A stretch of 51,360 nt of DNA from Parvibacillus sp035426385 (GCA_035426385.1 DAOLZQ010000015.1:1-51360); one strand, 5' to 3'. Positions 34,867 to 44,696 are shown, counted from the first letter of the stretch. Numbers and translations are program-made. Notes: generated from the sequence alone by a model not told the origin.

Positions 34867-35493
34867 TTATTTTTTACAACAAGAGTTTTTCTTGCAAGAG
34901 GAAATAAATAGACTGATATCAGAACAGCAGGCAAAATATCCGTCTCTACAACTTACATCTGATCGATAGGGAATCTTGGCATTTGGCATAGAGCTACTGC
35001 AGTTTATACTGCCACACCCACCCGAGGTGCAAGCTTTGTCACAATCCTTTAGACTGGCTGTAATGGTAGATTTTACAACCTTGACTATTTCTCCATTGTC
35101 TATCGCAGTCGGTGTCAATATTTTGATGTGTGCGATACCATCTACAAATTTTAAAGAGGTCTTACCTTCCTCTCTTCTGCCCGACTGATTATTTACAATA
35201 AATATCTGATTGAACTCTTTATCCAGGCCTACTTGAATACTCTCACCCTCAGTGTAGGAGATAAACTTAATTTTATAAGAAAAGCCGGCTACAGCAGTAC
35301 TCTGAATACAGAAGATTTCATCAATGGCCCGCTCTGCATTATAACTGTAAATAATCAGGTTGTTGGAGATATTTTGAGTTTGGTAGGAAGAGGCAGTTCC
35401 TTGAATCAGACGGCTATTACAGCTGGCAACAATTATAGATATAATTAAAAGTAAATTACATTTTAAAAAGTACTTACTAAAGCTTTGTTTCAT
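34867..35493 (-). CDS. Lipoprotein with a Cys-rich C-terminal tail
   Basis: The 208-residue protein has a lipoprotein signal (LLLIISIIVASCNS, Cys at about 25), a beta-rich middle (about 40-150) and a tail of about 60 residues with some eleven cysteines in spaced pairs. Pieces include CDKACTSGGCGSINC, CRDGYFACC and CKKNSCCKK. The pattern suggests several disulfides or metal binding in the periplasm or outside the cell. No family is recognised. It lies between pbpC (upstream, across a hairpin) and the BioD/DRTGG gene (3 bases downstream). Confidence 0.66.
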   Translation of the reverse strand: MKQSFSKYFLKCNLLLIISIIVASCNSRLIQGTASSYQTQNISNNLIIYSYNAERAIDEIFCIQSTAVAGFSYKIKFISYTEGESIQVGLDKEFNQIFIVNNQSGRREEGKTSLKFVDGIAHIKILTPTAIDNGEIVKVVKSTITASLKDCDKACTSGGCGSINCSSSMPNAKIPYRSDVSCRDGYFACCSDISLFISSCKKNSCCKK

Positions 35494-35540
35494 TCAATTT
35501 CTAATTAGACGTCGTTTTAAAGTAGGAGATAATCTGAGCT

Positions 35541-35578
35541 ATAATCTAAATAGAGCCCACGGGCAGAGTTTAGATTAT
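35541..35578. other. Intercistronic hairpin after pbpC
   Basis: ATAATCTAAA (35541-35550) and TTTAGATTAT (35569-35578) pair perfectly, with an inner GCCC-AC-GGGC stem (35555-35564). It lies between pbpC and the Cys-rich lipoprotein gene. It lacks a T-run on either strand, so processing, attenuation or weak termination are all possible. Confidence 0.45.
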
Positions 35579-35617
35579 CTAATGAAGGGTAATATATGAA
35601 TTTTTAAAAAAACTATC

Positions 35618-37984
35618 TTATTTTGAATGAACTACGTCGAAAACCGCACTAACTCGGTTACCGTCGCCATCCATGCAGGTGAGCGTATGATGACCTTCAG
35701 GTATAAGACTGGTCAGAGCATGAGTGCCGTGAGTCTCCCCTATAAAGGTATTGTCCAGATGCCAGTAAATGGTTGCCTTTGGGTCAGTATGAGCTGCCCT
35801 AAGCACCACGGGATTGAGTGTGCTGGTTTGATTTTTAGGTAGGAATATTTTGGTAACATTAAGCGGGTATATCAGCGAAATGGCATTGCTGCCGCCGTTG
35901 CCCCGGCAAGCGGGAAGCCACGGAGGCAGGTGCGTATACACCGAATGCTTCTGCTCGTAATAATACTGCTGTGTGGGTGGCAGCACGAAATAATTCCGTG
36001 ACAACATACCGAAGGGGTCATAACAATCACCGTTCACGCGATACCGACCTGAGACATCCAAATGAATCTGTTGATCAAAAGTACACACCGGCAGGGAGCT
36101 GATATTTTTCACAGTCCAGACAGTATCCATCGGGCAATATGGAGTGGGTGCATAGCCACTATTTTTGCAAATCAAACTGCGTTGCATAGCGTCAAATGGT
36201 TGATCAAACCAATGACCGGCGGGCAATAGGCGGAACGTATTGAACAATAAAGGAGCAGCAGTCTCCAGACCGATCACGCCGGGCCTTCCCTCACCATCGG
36301 CATTGCCTATCCACACACCTACGACATAGTCACTATTGACACCTACACACCAGGCATCGCGAAACCCGATAGATGTTCCGGTCTTCCAGGCAATTTTTTC
36401 ACCCGAGCCGACATCCTCCCAGGCTTCATTCTCATGAGGGCGTGTATTGTCTGCCAGAATATCGAAGACCTGCCAGATGGCAGCCGCATCATACAGACCT
36501 GCACTAGCCTCCGGTTTCGAAAGTGACTTTTCAGCTTCAATATCTATAGTCAAATCATGGATATCACCCTCAAAATAACGACTATTTGCCCGGTTGAAAT
36601 GATTGAGCGTGCGCGCAGCAGACGCATAAGCGCCACACAGATCCCACAAGCTCACTTCGCCACCGCCAATAATCAACGATAAGCCATAATGGTCCGCCGG
36701 AAAAGTGAGTGTATTAAAACCTGTCTTTCGAAGACGCGTCAAAAATCGGGCGATATTATACTCACGCAGCAGTAAGACAAAGGGAATATTTAATGATTTT
36801 TGAAGTGCGCGGCTCAGCGGTGCGGCACCTTCGTAGTCATAGGTAAAATTATCAGGCCGAAAGCCGTCAATATTGATGGGAACATCGGGCATGAGTGAAG
36901 ATCTTGTCTTCATCCCTTCCTGAATAGCCCACATACTCAGAAAGGGTTTTAGCACACTTCCCGAGCTACGTGGCGCAGTAATGATATCTACTTGTTCGCC
37001 ATGTATTGCACCGGTGCCCGGAATATTGCCGGCATACGCAAGCACTTGCCCTGTCTGCACCGAGGCCACCAGTATAGCGGCATTGTGAACTTCATTTGCC
37101 TTTAATTTGGCACCTTCCCGTTGTAATAATTCAGTAACACGCACCTGTAGGTCACCATCCAGCGTGGAATGGATATAATTACCAGCAGCGGGCATTAGTT
37201 TGCGCAGGCTGGTCAGCAATTGAGGTGCTTTTTCAGGCAATCTGTGTGGACTTCCGGGCAAGGGCTCATCTTTAAATAAGCTTAAATCATCGATTGCAAA
37301 AAAACCCCGGCGGGCAAGGCTCTCCAGTAGCGCATTTCTCTTATTGAGTAGTGCACTTCTATTACGGGAGAGATGGATAAGTGCCGGGTCATTTGGCAAG
37401 ACAGCCAGCAGTGCTGCTTCAGACCAGGTCAGCTCCTTATGGTGCTTGCCAAAATATCGCCAGAGGGCAGCCTGATATCCCACCGTGTTTCCACCGAAGG
37501 GGGCATGATCGGCATATAGTCGGAATATCTCCTCCTTGGTGTAGAAAGCATCAATAGCAACGGCTAAGACCATCTCCCATACCTTGTCAAAGACATTGGT
37601 TGATTTGTGATGACGAGCCAGACTCACCAATTGCATGGTGAGCGTAGAGCCACCTGACACCACTCTGCGCTGCTGTACATTGAGCTTCAGCGCTCTCAAA
37701 ATGGCCAGGGCATCTATACCTGGATGATAATAAAAACGTCGATCTTCAAACGTTACTACAGCCGCTTTATAGCGAGGAGATAAATAATAGTCAGAGGCAG
37801 GAAATCTCCACTGTCCATCGGGAGCAATACGCGCGCCCAACAGTTCACCTTCCCGGTCTTCGATAATTACACTGTATTGGTCGAAAAATAACTGCTCCGG
37901 CATTATGCGGTGGATAACTATCACAGCTGTCACTAAGAGCACCAGTATTAATCCACCTAATACAAATCTTAATTGCATTTCCAA
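35618..37984 (-). CDS. pbpC: Penicillin-binding protein 1C
   Basis: The 788-residue bifunctional enzyme polymerises and cross-links peptidoglycan. It has an N-terminal membrane anchor (about 7-26), a glycosyltransferase domain (about 50-225) with catalytic Glu80 (FEDRRFYYHPGID) and GGSTLTMQL, and a transpeptidase domain (about 300-560). The transpeptidase motifs are Ser343-x-x-Lys346 (GSVLKPFL), SLN and KTGTS. A PbpC-specific C-terminal beta domain follows (about 690-788). Long overhangs and motifs match PBP1C rather than PBP1A. In many bacteria pbpC neighbours an alpha-2-macroglobulin gene; that gene is not next to it here. Confidence 0.95.
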   Translation of the reverse strand: MEMQLRFVLGGLILVLLVTAVIVIHRIMPEQLFFDQYSVIIEDREGELLGARIAPDGQWRFPASDYYLSPRYKAAVVTFEDRRFYYHPGIDALAILRALKLNVQQRRVVSGGSTLTMQLVSLARHHKSTNVFDKVWEMVLAVAIDAFYTKEEIFRLYADHAPFGGNTVGYQAALWRYFGKHHKELTWSEAALLAVLPNDPALIHLSRNRSALLNKRNALLESLARRGFFAIDDLSLFKDEPLPGSPHRLPEKAPQLLTSLRKLMPAAGNYIHSTLDGDLQVRVTELLQREGAKLKANEVHNAAILVASVQTGQVLAYAGNIPGTGAIHGEQVDIITAPRSSGSVLKPFLSMWAIQEGMKTRSSLMPDVPINIDGFRPDNFTYDYEGAAPLSRALQKSLNIPFVLLLREYNIARFLTRLRKTGFNTLTFPADHYGLSLIIGGGEVSLWDLCGAYASAARTLNHFNRANSRYFEGDIHDLTIDIEAEKSLSKPEASAGLYDAAAIWQVFDILADNTRPHENEAWEDVGSGEKIAWKTGTSIGFRDAWCVGVNSDYVVGVWIGNADGEGRPGVIGLETAAPLLFNTFRLLPAGHWFDQPFDAMQRSLICKNSGYAPTPYCPMDTVWTVKNISSLPVCTFDQQIHLDVSGRYRVNGDCYDPFGMLSRNYFVLPPTQQYYYEQKHSVYTHLPPWLPACRGNGGSNAISLIYPLNVTKIFLPKNQTSTLNPVVLRAAHTDPKATIYWHLDNTFIGETHGTHALTSLIPEGHHTLTCMDGDGNRVSAVFDVVHSK

Positions 37985-38089
37985 AAATGCAATTAATTTG
38001 GTCGGAAACGCACTTTTTTGTGAACCTATAAAATGTAAACGGATGTTAATAAAGGGATTACATTATTTATTTATCTTTAAAAGAAAAAA

Positions 38090-39037
38090 ATGGGTACAAC
38101 TACTATTATTCTCATAGTCCTAGCAATTGCATTTGTAGTTTCGGGGCTTGTCAGCGTGCGACAAGGCACTGTGGCTGTAATTACTTTATTTGGAAAATAT
38201 CAGCGCATTCTATTTCCAGGATTGAATTTTAAAATTCCCCTTCTGGAGAAAGTTTTTAAAGTCATCTCTATTCAAAATCGATCGATCGAATTGGGCTTCC
38301 AGGCAACTACTATAGATCAGGCAAATGTACATTTCACTTCAATGCTACTTTATTCAGTATTTAGCAGTACAGAAGATTCTATCAAGGCAGTTGCATTTAA
38401 ATTTATCGACGAGCGCAGTCTGATGCAGGCCCTTACGAGAATCGTAGAAGGCAGCATCAGGTCATATGTAGCAACTAAAAAACAAAGTGAAGTGCTTTCA
38501 CTGCGTCGTGAGATAGTGGAAGAAGTCAAGAGCAATATCGACCATATGCTTGAAGATTGGGGATACCATCTGATAGACTTGCAGATCAATGATATCACTT
38601 TTGATGATGAAGTAATGAAATCAATGGCGAAGGTAGTGGCATCAAATAACCTCAAAGCGGCTGCAGAAAATGAGGGACAGGCACTTTTGATCACAAAGAC
38701 AAAAGCGGCTGAAGCCGATGGTAATGCGATCAAAATCTCCGCTGAAGCTGAGCGTGAGGCCTCACGTATGCGAGGTCAGGCAGTAGCTTCCTTTCGCGAA
38801 GAAGTAGCTCGAGGCATGAAGGAAGCAAGTAAAGAAATGCAAGAGGCCAATCTTGACACCTCGGTAATCCTCTTCACTATGTGGACTGAAGCAATCAAGC
38901 AGATCGCTGAGAATGGAAAGGGCAATGTTATATTTCTGGACGGAAGTGCGGAAGGCATGGAGCGGACCATGAAAAATATGATGTCTTTCTCGCGGCTGGA
39001 CGTGATGGATGGACTGCAGGGTAATAAAAAGCTATAG
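38090..39037 (+). CDS. SPFH/band-7 family membrane protein (stomatin-like)
   Basis: The 315-residue protein begins with one membrane segment (about 4-22), then the SPFH domain (about 22-190) with VRQGTVAVITLFGKYQRILFPGLNFKIP and DWGYHLIDLQINDITFDDEVM. A long charged helix (about 195-260, rich in Ala and Glu) is typical of the oligomerising tail. Such proteins form large rings in membranes that organise lipids and proteases. It is closest to stomatin/slipin proteins; no NfeD partner gene is nearby. It converges with gldB, with only 37 bases between stops. Confidence 0.9.
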   Translation: MGTTTIILIVLAIAFVVSGLVSVRQGTVAVITLFGKYQRILFPGLNFKIPLLEKVFKVISIQNRSIELGFQATTIDQANVHFTSMLLYSVFSSTEDSIKAVAFKFIDERSLMQALTRIVEGSIRSYVATKKQSEVLSLRREIVEEVKSNIDHMLEDWGYHLIDLQINDITFDDEVMKSMAKVVASNNLKAAAENEGQALLITKTKAAEADGNAIKISAEAEREASRMRGQAVASFREEVARGMKEASKEMQEANLDTSVILFTMWTEAIKQIAENGKGNVIFLDGSAEGMERTMKNMMSFSRLDVMDGLQGNKKL

Positions 39038-39074
39038 GCTATAGCAGGAGCGTAGCGACTTAGAGCGAAGTGAA

Positions 39075-40088
39075 CTAATCCGGCTTATACCTTGCCTGCT
39101 CCAGTATCTTGCGTCCATCACGTTCCTGCAAAAAGTCACGTAAGACTTGCTTAGGATGTCGGGCCAAATAAGCTTCTATGATTTTGAATCCGGTGAATGC
39201 TGCTATTCTGCCGGGTGCATCCGGAGGCATACCGGGAGAAGTCGGACTGGGGTTGACATACTTGACGATCTTGCGCATATTGGTTTCGTACACTAACTTT
39301 TCACGCATGAAATAGGACCAGATCTCTTTTTCATTATCACGGCAGAACTTTAGTTGACGGGGTGTATAATCAAATACAAGTGTATCCATTGCAGTCGGAA
39401 GTATCTGGGACAGCAGCCAGGCTTCTTTGCCCTGTTGTATCATGTGATCCAGCATATTTACCGGTTCATATTGCGGCAGCAGATTAAACCTGAGGTAAGT
39501 CTTCAGCAGGTTTGATGCCATATTTTGCCTGTTCATGGTGCGCTGTATAAATAATGGCCAGGTATCTGTATCATAGAATTTATTGCCACGACCAAAGTAC
39601 ATCTCGGGACTTAGGAGCAGTACAGAATCACTAAGTACACCCGCAGCAGTGCTGAATCCACTGATGGCGGTAAAGACCTTTGGTTCACTGACCTCAGGCA
39701 CCAGGTGCTTCAGCCTGGCCATGCCATCACTGAAAATCTGCTCCTGATCGTCCAACTTTGGAAATAAATGATCGATGGTGTCCACGAGCAAATTAATGAT
39801 TGCAGAGGAAGCATAGCTCTTAAAAATACTCGTATTTACCGTGTCAGGTCGTTCGAGATTATTAATCACAGCACTAAAATATACCTTGCTAAACTCAGGG
39901 TACAGTTCAAACAACTTATGTATCCCGGCCTTTGGACTGGCGGTATCTATCTCACTCAGTAAATGTTCATATCGGATCCAGGGGGTAACCTGGTCAGCGT
40001 GTATCTGCTGTAGAGGTCCACCTGATTCGTCACTACAGGAGCTGAAAAGAATTAAACCAAAGATTAAAATATTACTTATTTTTAACAT
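39075..40088 (-). CDS. gldB: Gliding-motility lipoprotein GldB
   Basis: ATG at 40088 is preferred because MLKISNILIFGLILFSSCS is then a lipoprotein signal with Cys at 18; the upstream ATG would add ten residues ahead of it. The 337-residue protein follows the GldB pattern: IRYEHLLSEIDT, LFELYPEFSKVYFSAV, LSPEMYFGR, and the end GRIAAFTGFKIIEAYLARHP...DGRKILEQARYKPD. GldB is required for gliding in flavobacteria and is tied to the T9SS/gliding machinery. The rest of that system is not in the window. Confidence 0.85.
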   Translation of the reverse strand: MLKISNILIFGLILFSSCSDESGGPLQQIHADQVTPWIRYEHLLSEIDTASPKAGIHKLFELYPEFSKVYFSAVINNLERPDTVNTSIFKSYASSAIINLLVDTIDHLFPKLDDQEQIFSDGMARLKHLVPEVSEPKVFTAISGFSTAAGVLSDSVLLLSPEMYFGRGNKFYDTDTWPLFIQRTMNRQNMASNLLKTYLRFNLLPQYEPVNMLDHMIQQGKEAWLLSQILPTAMDTLVFDYTPRQLKFCRDNEKEIWSYFMREKLVYETNMRKIVKYVNPSPTSPGMPPDAPGRIAAFTGFKIIEAYLARHPKQVLRDFLQERDGRKILEQARYKPD

Positions 40089-40294
40089 ATCTAAATGAAT
40101 GTAGATTGAATTGGTCAATTTAAAAAATCAAAAGTAAGGGAAATTTAAAAAGAAATATATTGATCGAATCTTTATATATAACTGATTAGTAATAAGAACC
40201 CTATAAATTTAATTAAACATATTTAATCTAAAGTGTTTCTTTTACAATATAAATAACGTCTCAATCCATTAAACAAGTAAAACTGATTCAAATT

Positions 40295-41023
40295 ATGAAC
40301 AAAATATTATACGCTTTAATCTTTATGATGGTTCTAGGCAGTGCCTCCATTCTGTCTGCTCAGGATGACGGTGGTGATTTATCCCGCTTTAGATTTGGAG
40401 CCCAACTAAGTCCGGTAGCGGCGTGGATGACTTCTGATAAATCACAAATCAAAGGAGGTGGCCTTGTAGTAGGCATGAAGCTGGGAGCTCTCGGCGAATA
40501 TAATTTTGCTAAAAACTACAGTTTGACGTTTGGGATTGGGTTTGGATTTAACCAAGGCGGAAAGTTACAATTCCCGCAGGGTGGAAATCTGCTTCCAAAG
40601 AGTGAGCTGGCTGAGATCCCCGAGGATTTTCGTAGAAATCTTCCGTCCGACACTAAGATTACTTATAAGTTGACCTATATCGAATTTCCATTCTCACTTA
40701 AGATGAGAACGCGCGAATATGGTTATGTCCGCTACTTTGTGGAAGCTCCGATCATTACTCTAGGAGGTCTGACTGCGGCTAAAGCGAATATCGATGCAGC
40801 GAATATCGACGTCAATAAACAAAAAATTAAAGATGACATGAAGCGACTAAATGCTCAGTGGGGTCTTGGTGCCGGTATGGAATACAACTTCAGCCAGGAC
40901 AATGCACTTGGCATTGGATTGTATTACAATCAGGGCTTTTTTGACCTAACAAAAAATTATGGTGATCTGTCAGATAAAACGGTAGATCATAATGTGACCT
41001 TAAGATTGGCTGTGTTCTTTTAG
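40295..41023 (+). CDS. Outer-membrane beta-barrel protein (PorT-like family)
   Basis: The 242-residue protein has a signal peptide (MNKILYALIFMMVLGSASILSAQ, cut after about 23) and then beta-strands of a small outer-membrane barrel: FRFGAQLSPVAAWM, LGALGEYNFAKNYSLTFGIGFGF, YIEFPFSLKMRT, WGLGAGMEYNF, LGIGLYYNQGFFDL, ending NVTLRLAVFF with C-terminal Phe. It fits the PorT/outer-membrane barrel family that is abundant in Bacteroidota. It stands alone, divergent from gldB, with a terminator after it. Confidence 0.78.
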   Translation: MNKILYALIFMMVLGSASILSAQDDGGDLSRFRFGAQLSPVAAWMTSDKSQIKGGGLVVGMKLGALGEYNFAKNYSLTFGIGFGFNQGGKLQFPQGGNLLPKSELAEIPEDFRRNLPSDTKITYKLTYIEFPFSLKMRTREYGYVRYFVEAPIITLGGLTAAKANIDAANIDVNKQKIKDDMKRLNAQWGLGAGMEYNFSQDNALGIGLYYNQGFFDLTKNYGDLSDKTVDHNVTLRLAVFF

Positions 41024-41046
41024 AAAAAAATGAGCAAGAAATTCAG

Positions 41047-41080
41047 AATACCTCAGTGGACTCCACCGGGGTATTTTTTT
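41047..41080 (+). terminator. Intrinsic terminator after the barrel protein gene
   Basis: AATACCTCAGTGG (41047-41059) and CCACCGGGGTATT (41063-41075) form a 13-position stem with one G-U pair and one mismatch around a 3-base loop, followed by a run of T (41074-41081). It lies 24 bases after the stop of the barrel gene. Confidence 0.8.
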
Positions 41081-41141
41081 TGAACTCCTATTTCTCGTTG
41101 TCGATAATGTGGTTGGTCTGTCATATTACGAACGATTAGGT

Positions 41142-41149
41142 TAAATTTG
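41142..41149 (+). promoter_or_regulatory. Candidate Bacteroidota -7 element for aspS
   Basis: TAAATTTG fits the TAnnTTTG -7 consensus exactly and lies 20 bases before the aspS start, leaving a very short leader. The nearest upstream TTG is 26 bases away, longer than the usual 17-23, so the -33 partner is imperfect. Confidence 0.42.
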
Positions 41150-41168
41150 CGGCTGAATAAAAGAAAAT

Positions 41169-42926
41169 ATGTACAGGACACACACATGTGGTGATTTGAG
41201 AATAGCAGATGTCGGAAACTCTGTAACACTATCGGGATGGATGAGCGCCGGCCGTGACTTTGGCGGAATGACATTTATCGATCTGAGAGATAGGTATGGG
41301 ATCACCCAACTGGTCTTCGACCTGGAGGCAAACCGCGAGCTCTGTGAACAAGCCAGAAAACTGGGTAGAGAGTTTGTGATCAAGATAGAAGGTGAGGTGC
41401 GTGAGCGATCAAATAAGAACCCAAATCGACCTACGGGCGATATCGAGATAGATGTAAAAGAATTGGAGATACTCAATGCCTCCAAGATCCCGCCTTTTAC
41501 CATAGAAGACAATACAGATGGTGGTGATGATATCCGCATGAAGTACCGATATCTGGACTTGCGCAGGAATGAAGTTCAAAAAAACATGGTCTTCCGGTCA
41601 AAACTGGCCATAGAGACACGCAAATATCTGGCTGACCAAGATTTTATAGAAGTGGAGACACCTTGCCTCATCAAGAGTACACCCGAGGGCGCGAGAGATT
41701 TTGTCGTCCCCTCCAGGATGAATCCGGGTACTTTCTATGCACTGCCACAGTCACCACAGACATTTAAGCAACTACTCATGGTGAGTGGGCTGGATCGTTA
41801 CTTTCAAATAGTAAAATGCTTTCGTGATGAAGATCTTCGCGCCGACCGACAGCCCGAATTCACTCAGATAGACTGCGAGATGTCCTATGTGACTCAGGAA
41901 GATATATTAGACACCTTCGAAGGCCTTACTCAGCATGTATTCAGCAGCTTATTGAACTTCGAATTGGGAAAATTTCCCCGCATGAACTATGACGAAGCTA
42001 TGAAGCTGTATGGTTCAGACAAACCGGATCTGCGCTTCGGCATGCAATTTGTCGAACTAAATGAAGAGCTAAAAGGAAAGGATTTCCAGGTATTTGATCA
42101 GGCAGAAATGATCGTGGGAATCTGTGCAAAAAATTGTGCAGATCACTTTTCAAATAAGGATCTTAAAGAGCTCACTGAGTGGGTCCAGCGACCTCAGATA
42201 GGCGCTAAAGGTTTGGTGTACATCAAATATGGTGCTGACGGCATAAAATCAACGATCGGAAAATATTTTGACGATAGCGCGCTTCAGGCACTTGGTGGTA
42301 AAATGCAAGCTGACACTAATGATATGATCTTTATCATGACTGGAGAGACCGAAAAAGTCAGAAAGCAGCTAAGCGAGTTAAGACTACACCTCGGACAAAA
42401 ATTAGGTCTTATAAAAGCTGGTGATTTTAAACCCTTGTGGGTGACTGATTTTCCTCTGTTGGAATGGGATGAGGACAACAATAGGTTCTATGCAATGCAC
42501 CACCCATTTACTTCGCCCAAGAAAGCAGATATACCACTCATGCAGTCGGATGACCGCACCGTATTGAGTTCTCTTCGCGCAGACGCTTATGATCTGGTGA
42601 TCAATGGCGTCGAAATCGGTGGTGGCTCCATCCGAATATTTGACCGAAACCTACAAGCAAAGAACTTTAGTTTACTGGGCTTTACAGCCGAGGAAGCTGA
42701 GAATCAATTTGGCTTCCTGATGAATGCTTTTGAATATGGAGCGCCGCCACACGGCGGTATTGCTTTTGGCCTCGACAGACTTTGTGCCGTCATGAATGGA
42801 GTGAATAGCATTCGTGATTTCATCGCCTTTCCAAAAAATAATCAGGGCCGAGATGTCATGATCGATGCTCCTTCGATGATCGACAGCGTTCAGCTAAAAG
42901 AACTTGGGATCAGTATTCAGCAGTAA
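41169..42926 (+). CDS. aspS: Aspartyl-tRNA synthetase
   Basis: The 585-residue class II enzyme charges tRNA-Asp. It has the N-terminal OB-fold anticodon domain (about 1-105, VGNSVTLSGWMSAGRDFGGMTFIDLRD), the catalytic core with motif 2 CFRDEDLRADRQPEFTQ, the bacterial GAD insert (about 290-410) and motif 3 GGIAFGLDRLCAVM near the C-terminus. Length fits bacterial AspRS. The start gives a normal MYRTHTCGDLR beginning and is preceded by a close promoter. Whether it is discriminating or non-discriminating for tRNA-Asn cannot be read directly. Confidence 0.97.
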   Translation: MYRTHTCGDLRIADVGNSVTLSGWMSAGRDFGGMTFIDLRDRYGITQLVFDLEANRELCEQARKLGREFVIKIEGEVRERSNKNPNRPTGDIEIDVKELEILNASKIPPFTIEDNTDGGDDIRMKYRYLDLRRNEVQKNMVFRSKLAIETRKYLADQDFIEVETPCLIKSTPEGARDFVVPSRMNPGTFYALPQSPQTFKQLLMVSGLDRYFQIVKCFRDEDLRADRQPEFTQIDCEMSYVTQEDILDTFEGLTQHVFSSLLNFELGKFPRMNYDEAMKLYGSDKPDLRFGMQFVELNEELKGKDFQVFDQAEMIVGICAKNCADHFSNKDLKELTEWVQRPQIGAKGLVYIKYGADGIKSTIGKYFDDSALQALGGKMQADTNDMIFIMTGETEKVRKQLSELRLHLGQKLGLIKAGDFKPLWVTDFPLLEWDEDNNRFYAMHHPFTSPKKADIPLMQSDDRTVLSSLRADAYDLVINGVEIGGGSIRIFDRNLQAKNFSLLGFTAEEAENQFGFLMNAFEYGAPPHGGIAFGLDRLCAVMNGVNSIRDFIAFPKNNQGRDVMIDAPSMIDSVQLKELGISIQQ

Positions 42927-43246
42927 GTTCGTAAGTGGTTAGTGATCTGTGTGTTGAGTGGTTGATTGACTAAAAAATGGAAATAAGCTCTAATCAATAA
43001 GCTGTAAGCTTGATCCACTAAGATGAGAATTTGTGATCTCCTGATTCAGGACTTTTATAGCATTGGTCATCAGCCCTCACTTAATTGTGATTTGAATCTA
43101 ATAGGGTCAATTTTTTTTGCGTCCTCAGCTCTAATCTCTGCGTTCATTGTGGTTAAATATGCGATATGACTTTCACTCTTTTTCTAAGCTGTACACTGAG
43201 AGTAAATGCCGCTCCTGCGCCATCGACGAAGTAGAAAGCTTAAGAT
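42927..43246. other. Gap of 320 bases between convergent genes
   Basis: No gene is seen. The stretch has several short repeats of AGTGGTTAGTG type and, at 43119-43157, a segment GCGTCCTCAGCTCTAATCTC followed by TGCGTTCATTGTGGTTAAA. This resembles the dispersed 'ctgcgt...ctgcgttc...gcggttaaa' sequences found between genes of many Bacteroidota. That identification is from memory only. Confidence 0.35.
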
Positions 43247-44647
43247 CTATATCAACCAATTAAACAGCAGGAAGAACACAAATGCAAGTGCGATAGAAGC
43301 CGGAAGAGTGAGCAGCCAGGCAAGTGCGATATTGATAATGGTACCCTTTTGGAGATTTTTCACACCACCCGAAGCGACCATACCACCTGCAATACCGGAA
43401 GAGAGCACATGCGTAGTGCTTACCGGTAGATGAAATGAGGTAGAGAGCCCGATAGTAGCAGCCGCTACCAACTCTGCAGTAGCGCCTTCAGCGTAGGTCA
43501 GGTGAGATTTTCCTATTTTCTCACCAATAGTCACTACAATCCTTTTCCAGCCGATCATAGTACCCAGACCGAGACAAATGGCAATCATATAAATAGCCCA
43601 TCTAGGCGCAAAATCGGTATAGGGAACTAGTGCACTTAAGCCCTCAGACAGCACTTTTTGGTCTTCACCACTTGAGATAATATCCGGATCATCCATAAAC
43701 TTTGAAATACTTTTACTCAAAGAAAGTATCCGCTTTCTAATCTCGAATTTTACAGAAGTATCTCCGGTCTTTATTTTCTTAAGTATATCGATCCTCAGAT
43801 CCTGAATGATGGCCGAGTTTTTAATCATCTCCTTTTCAAGCAAATTGGTGGGAGCTAATTTTGTCATCACTCCGTCCATCTGATCCAGCGCCCGAATCAC
43901 ATGCTGTACGTCATAATTTTCATTCAGTGCATAGTGGGCAGGCAAGAAAGCCATAAGTATGACCATGACGAGACCCACTCCTTTCTGACCGTCATTACTT
44001 CCATGGAAAAAACTCACCAGGGTACAGGTAGTAATCAGCAGAGCCCGGGTCCCGGGTGGCGGAGGATTTCCATCTACGGGTGATTTGAATAGTTTCTTTG
44101 TTTTAAAGATTCGCTTCAGTACAAACATCATCAATATCGCCATTGAGAATCCAAAGGCCGGCGAGAGTAGCAGTGACCCGCCTATCTCTTTAGCCTTACT
44201 CCAGTTGACACCCTCACTCACATACATAGTGGCAAATCCAAGACCGGCTCCCAGAATAGCCCCGATAAGTGTATGTGAACTACTGCAGGGAATACCATAA
44301 TACCAGGTTCCCAGATTCCAGATAATAGCAGAGAGGCAAATAGCCAGTACCATAGCAATATTAACATACAGTGACTGAGCTAGTAAGTCATTGAGCGGAA
44401 GCAGTTTCACTATACCCATAGCTACACCAACGCCACCCAATAATACACCCAGAAAATTCATGATGCCGGACCAGATGACTGCAATGATGGGCTTGAGACT
44501 ATTGGTATAAATGACTGTAGCCACAGCATTGGCAGTATCGTGAAAGCCGTTGATGAATTCAAAGAGCATTACAGCAAGAAAGCACAGAATAATGAGACTG
44601 GCAGGCAAAAGGGGTAATTCCTGAATATATTTAAAAATCATCACCAA
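43247..44647 (-). CDS. Inorganic phosphate transporter, PiT family
   Basis: The 466-residue inner-membrane protein has the two PiT repeats: FEFINGFHDTANAVATVIYT near the N-terminus (about 29-48) and STTHVLSSGIAGGMVA near the C-terminus (about 406-421). A second conserved set is GSNDGQKGVG (about 214-223). A hydrophilic central region (about 240-330) separates about ten membrane segments. These proteins import phosphate with protons or sodium. No PhoU-like DUF47 gene, the common partner, is adjacent. It is transcribed toward aspS. Confidence 0.94.
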   Translation of the reverse strand: MVMIFKYIQELPLLPASLIILCFLAVMLFEFINGFHDTANAVATVIYTNSLKPIIAVIWSGIMNFLGVLLGGVGVAMGIVKLLPLNDLLAQSLYVNIAMVLAICLSAIIWNLGTWYYGIPCSSSHTLIGAILGAGLGFATMYVSEGVNWSKAKEIGGSLLLSPAFGFSMAILMMFVLKRIFKTKKLFKSPVDGNPPPPGTRALLITTCTLVSFFHGSNDGQKGVGLVMVILMAFLPAHYALNENYDVQHVIRALDQMDGVMTKLAPTNLLEKEMIKNSAIIQDLRIDILKKIKTGDTSVKFEIRKRILSLSKSISKFMDDPDIISSGEDQKVLSEGLSALVPYTDFAPRWAIYMIAICLGLGTMIGWKRIVVTIGEKIGKSHLTYAEGATAELVAAATIGLSTSFHLPVSTTHVLSSGIAGGMVASGGVKNLQKGTIINIALAWLLTLPASIALAFVFFLLFNWLI

Positions 44648-44696
44648 ATATATTGCGCCAATGTTAACTCAATATTAAATTAACTCCGTATAGCAT

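Noticed and set aside
40098..40118. ATG at 40118 as the start of gldB
   Set aside because: It would place ten residues before the lipoprotein signal; ATG at 40088 gives a normal lipobox distance.
42927..43246. A tRNA or other structured RNA in the gap after aspS
   Set aside because: No cloverleaf with a TTCRANY arm or CCA end was found on either strand by eye.
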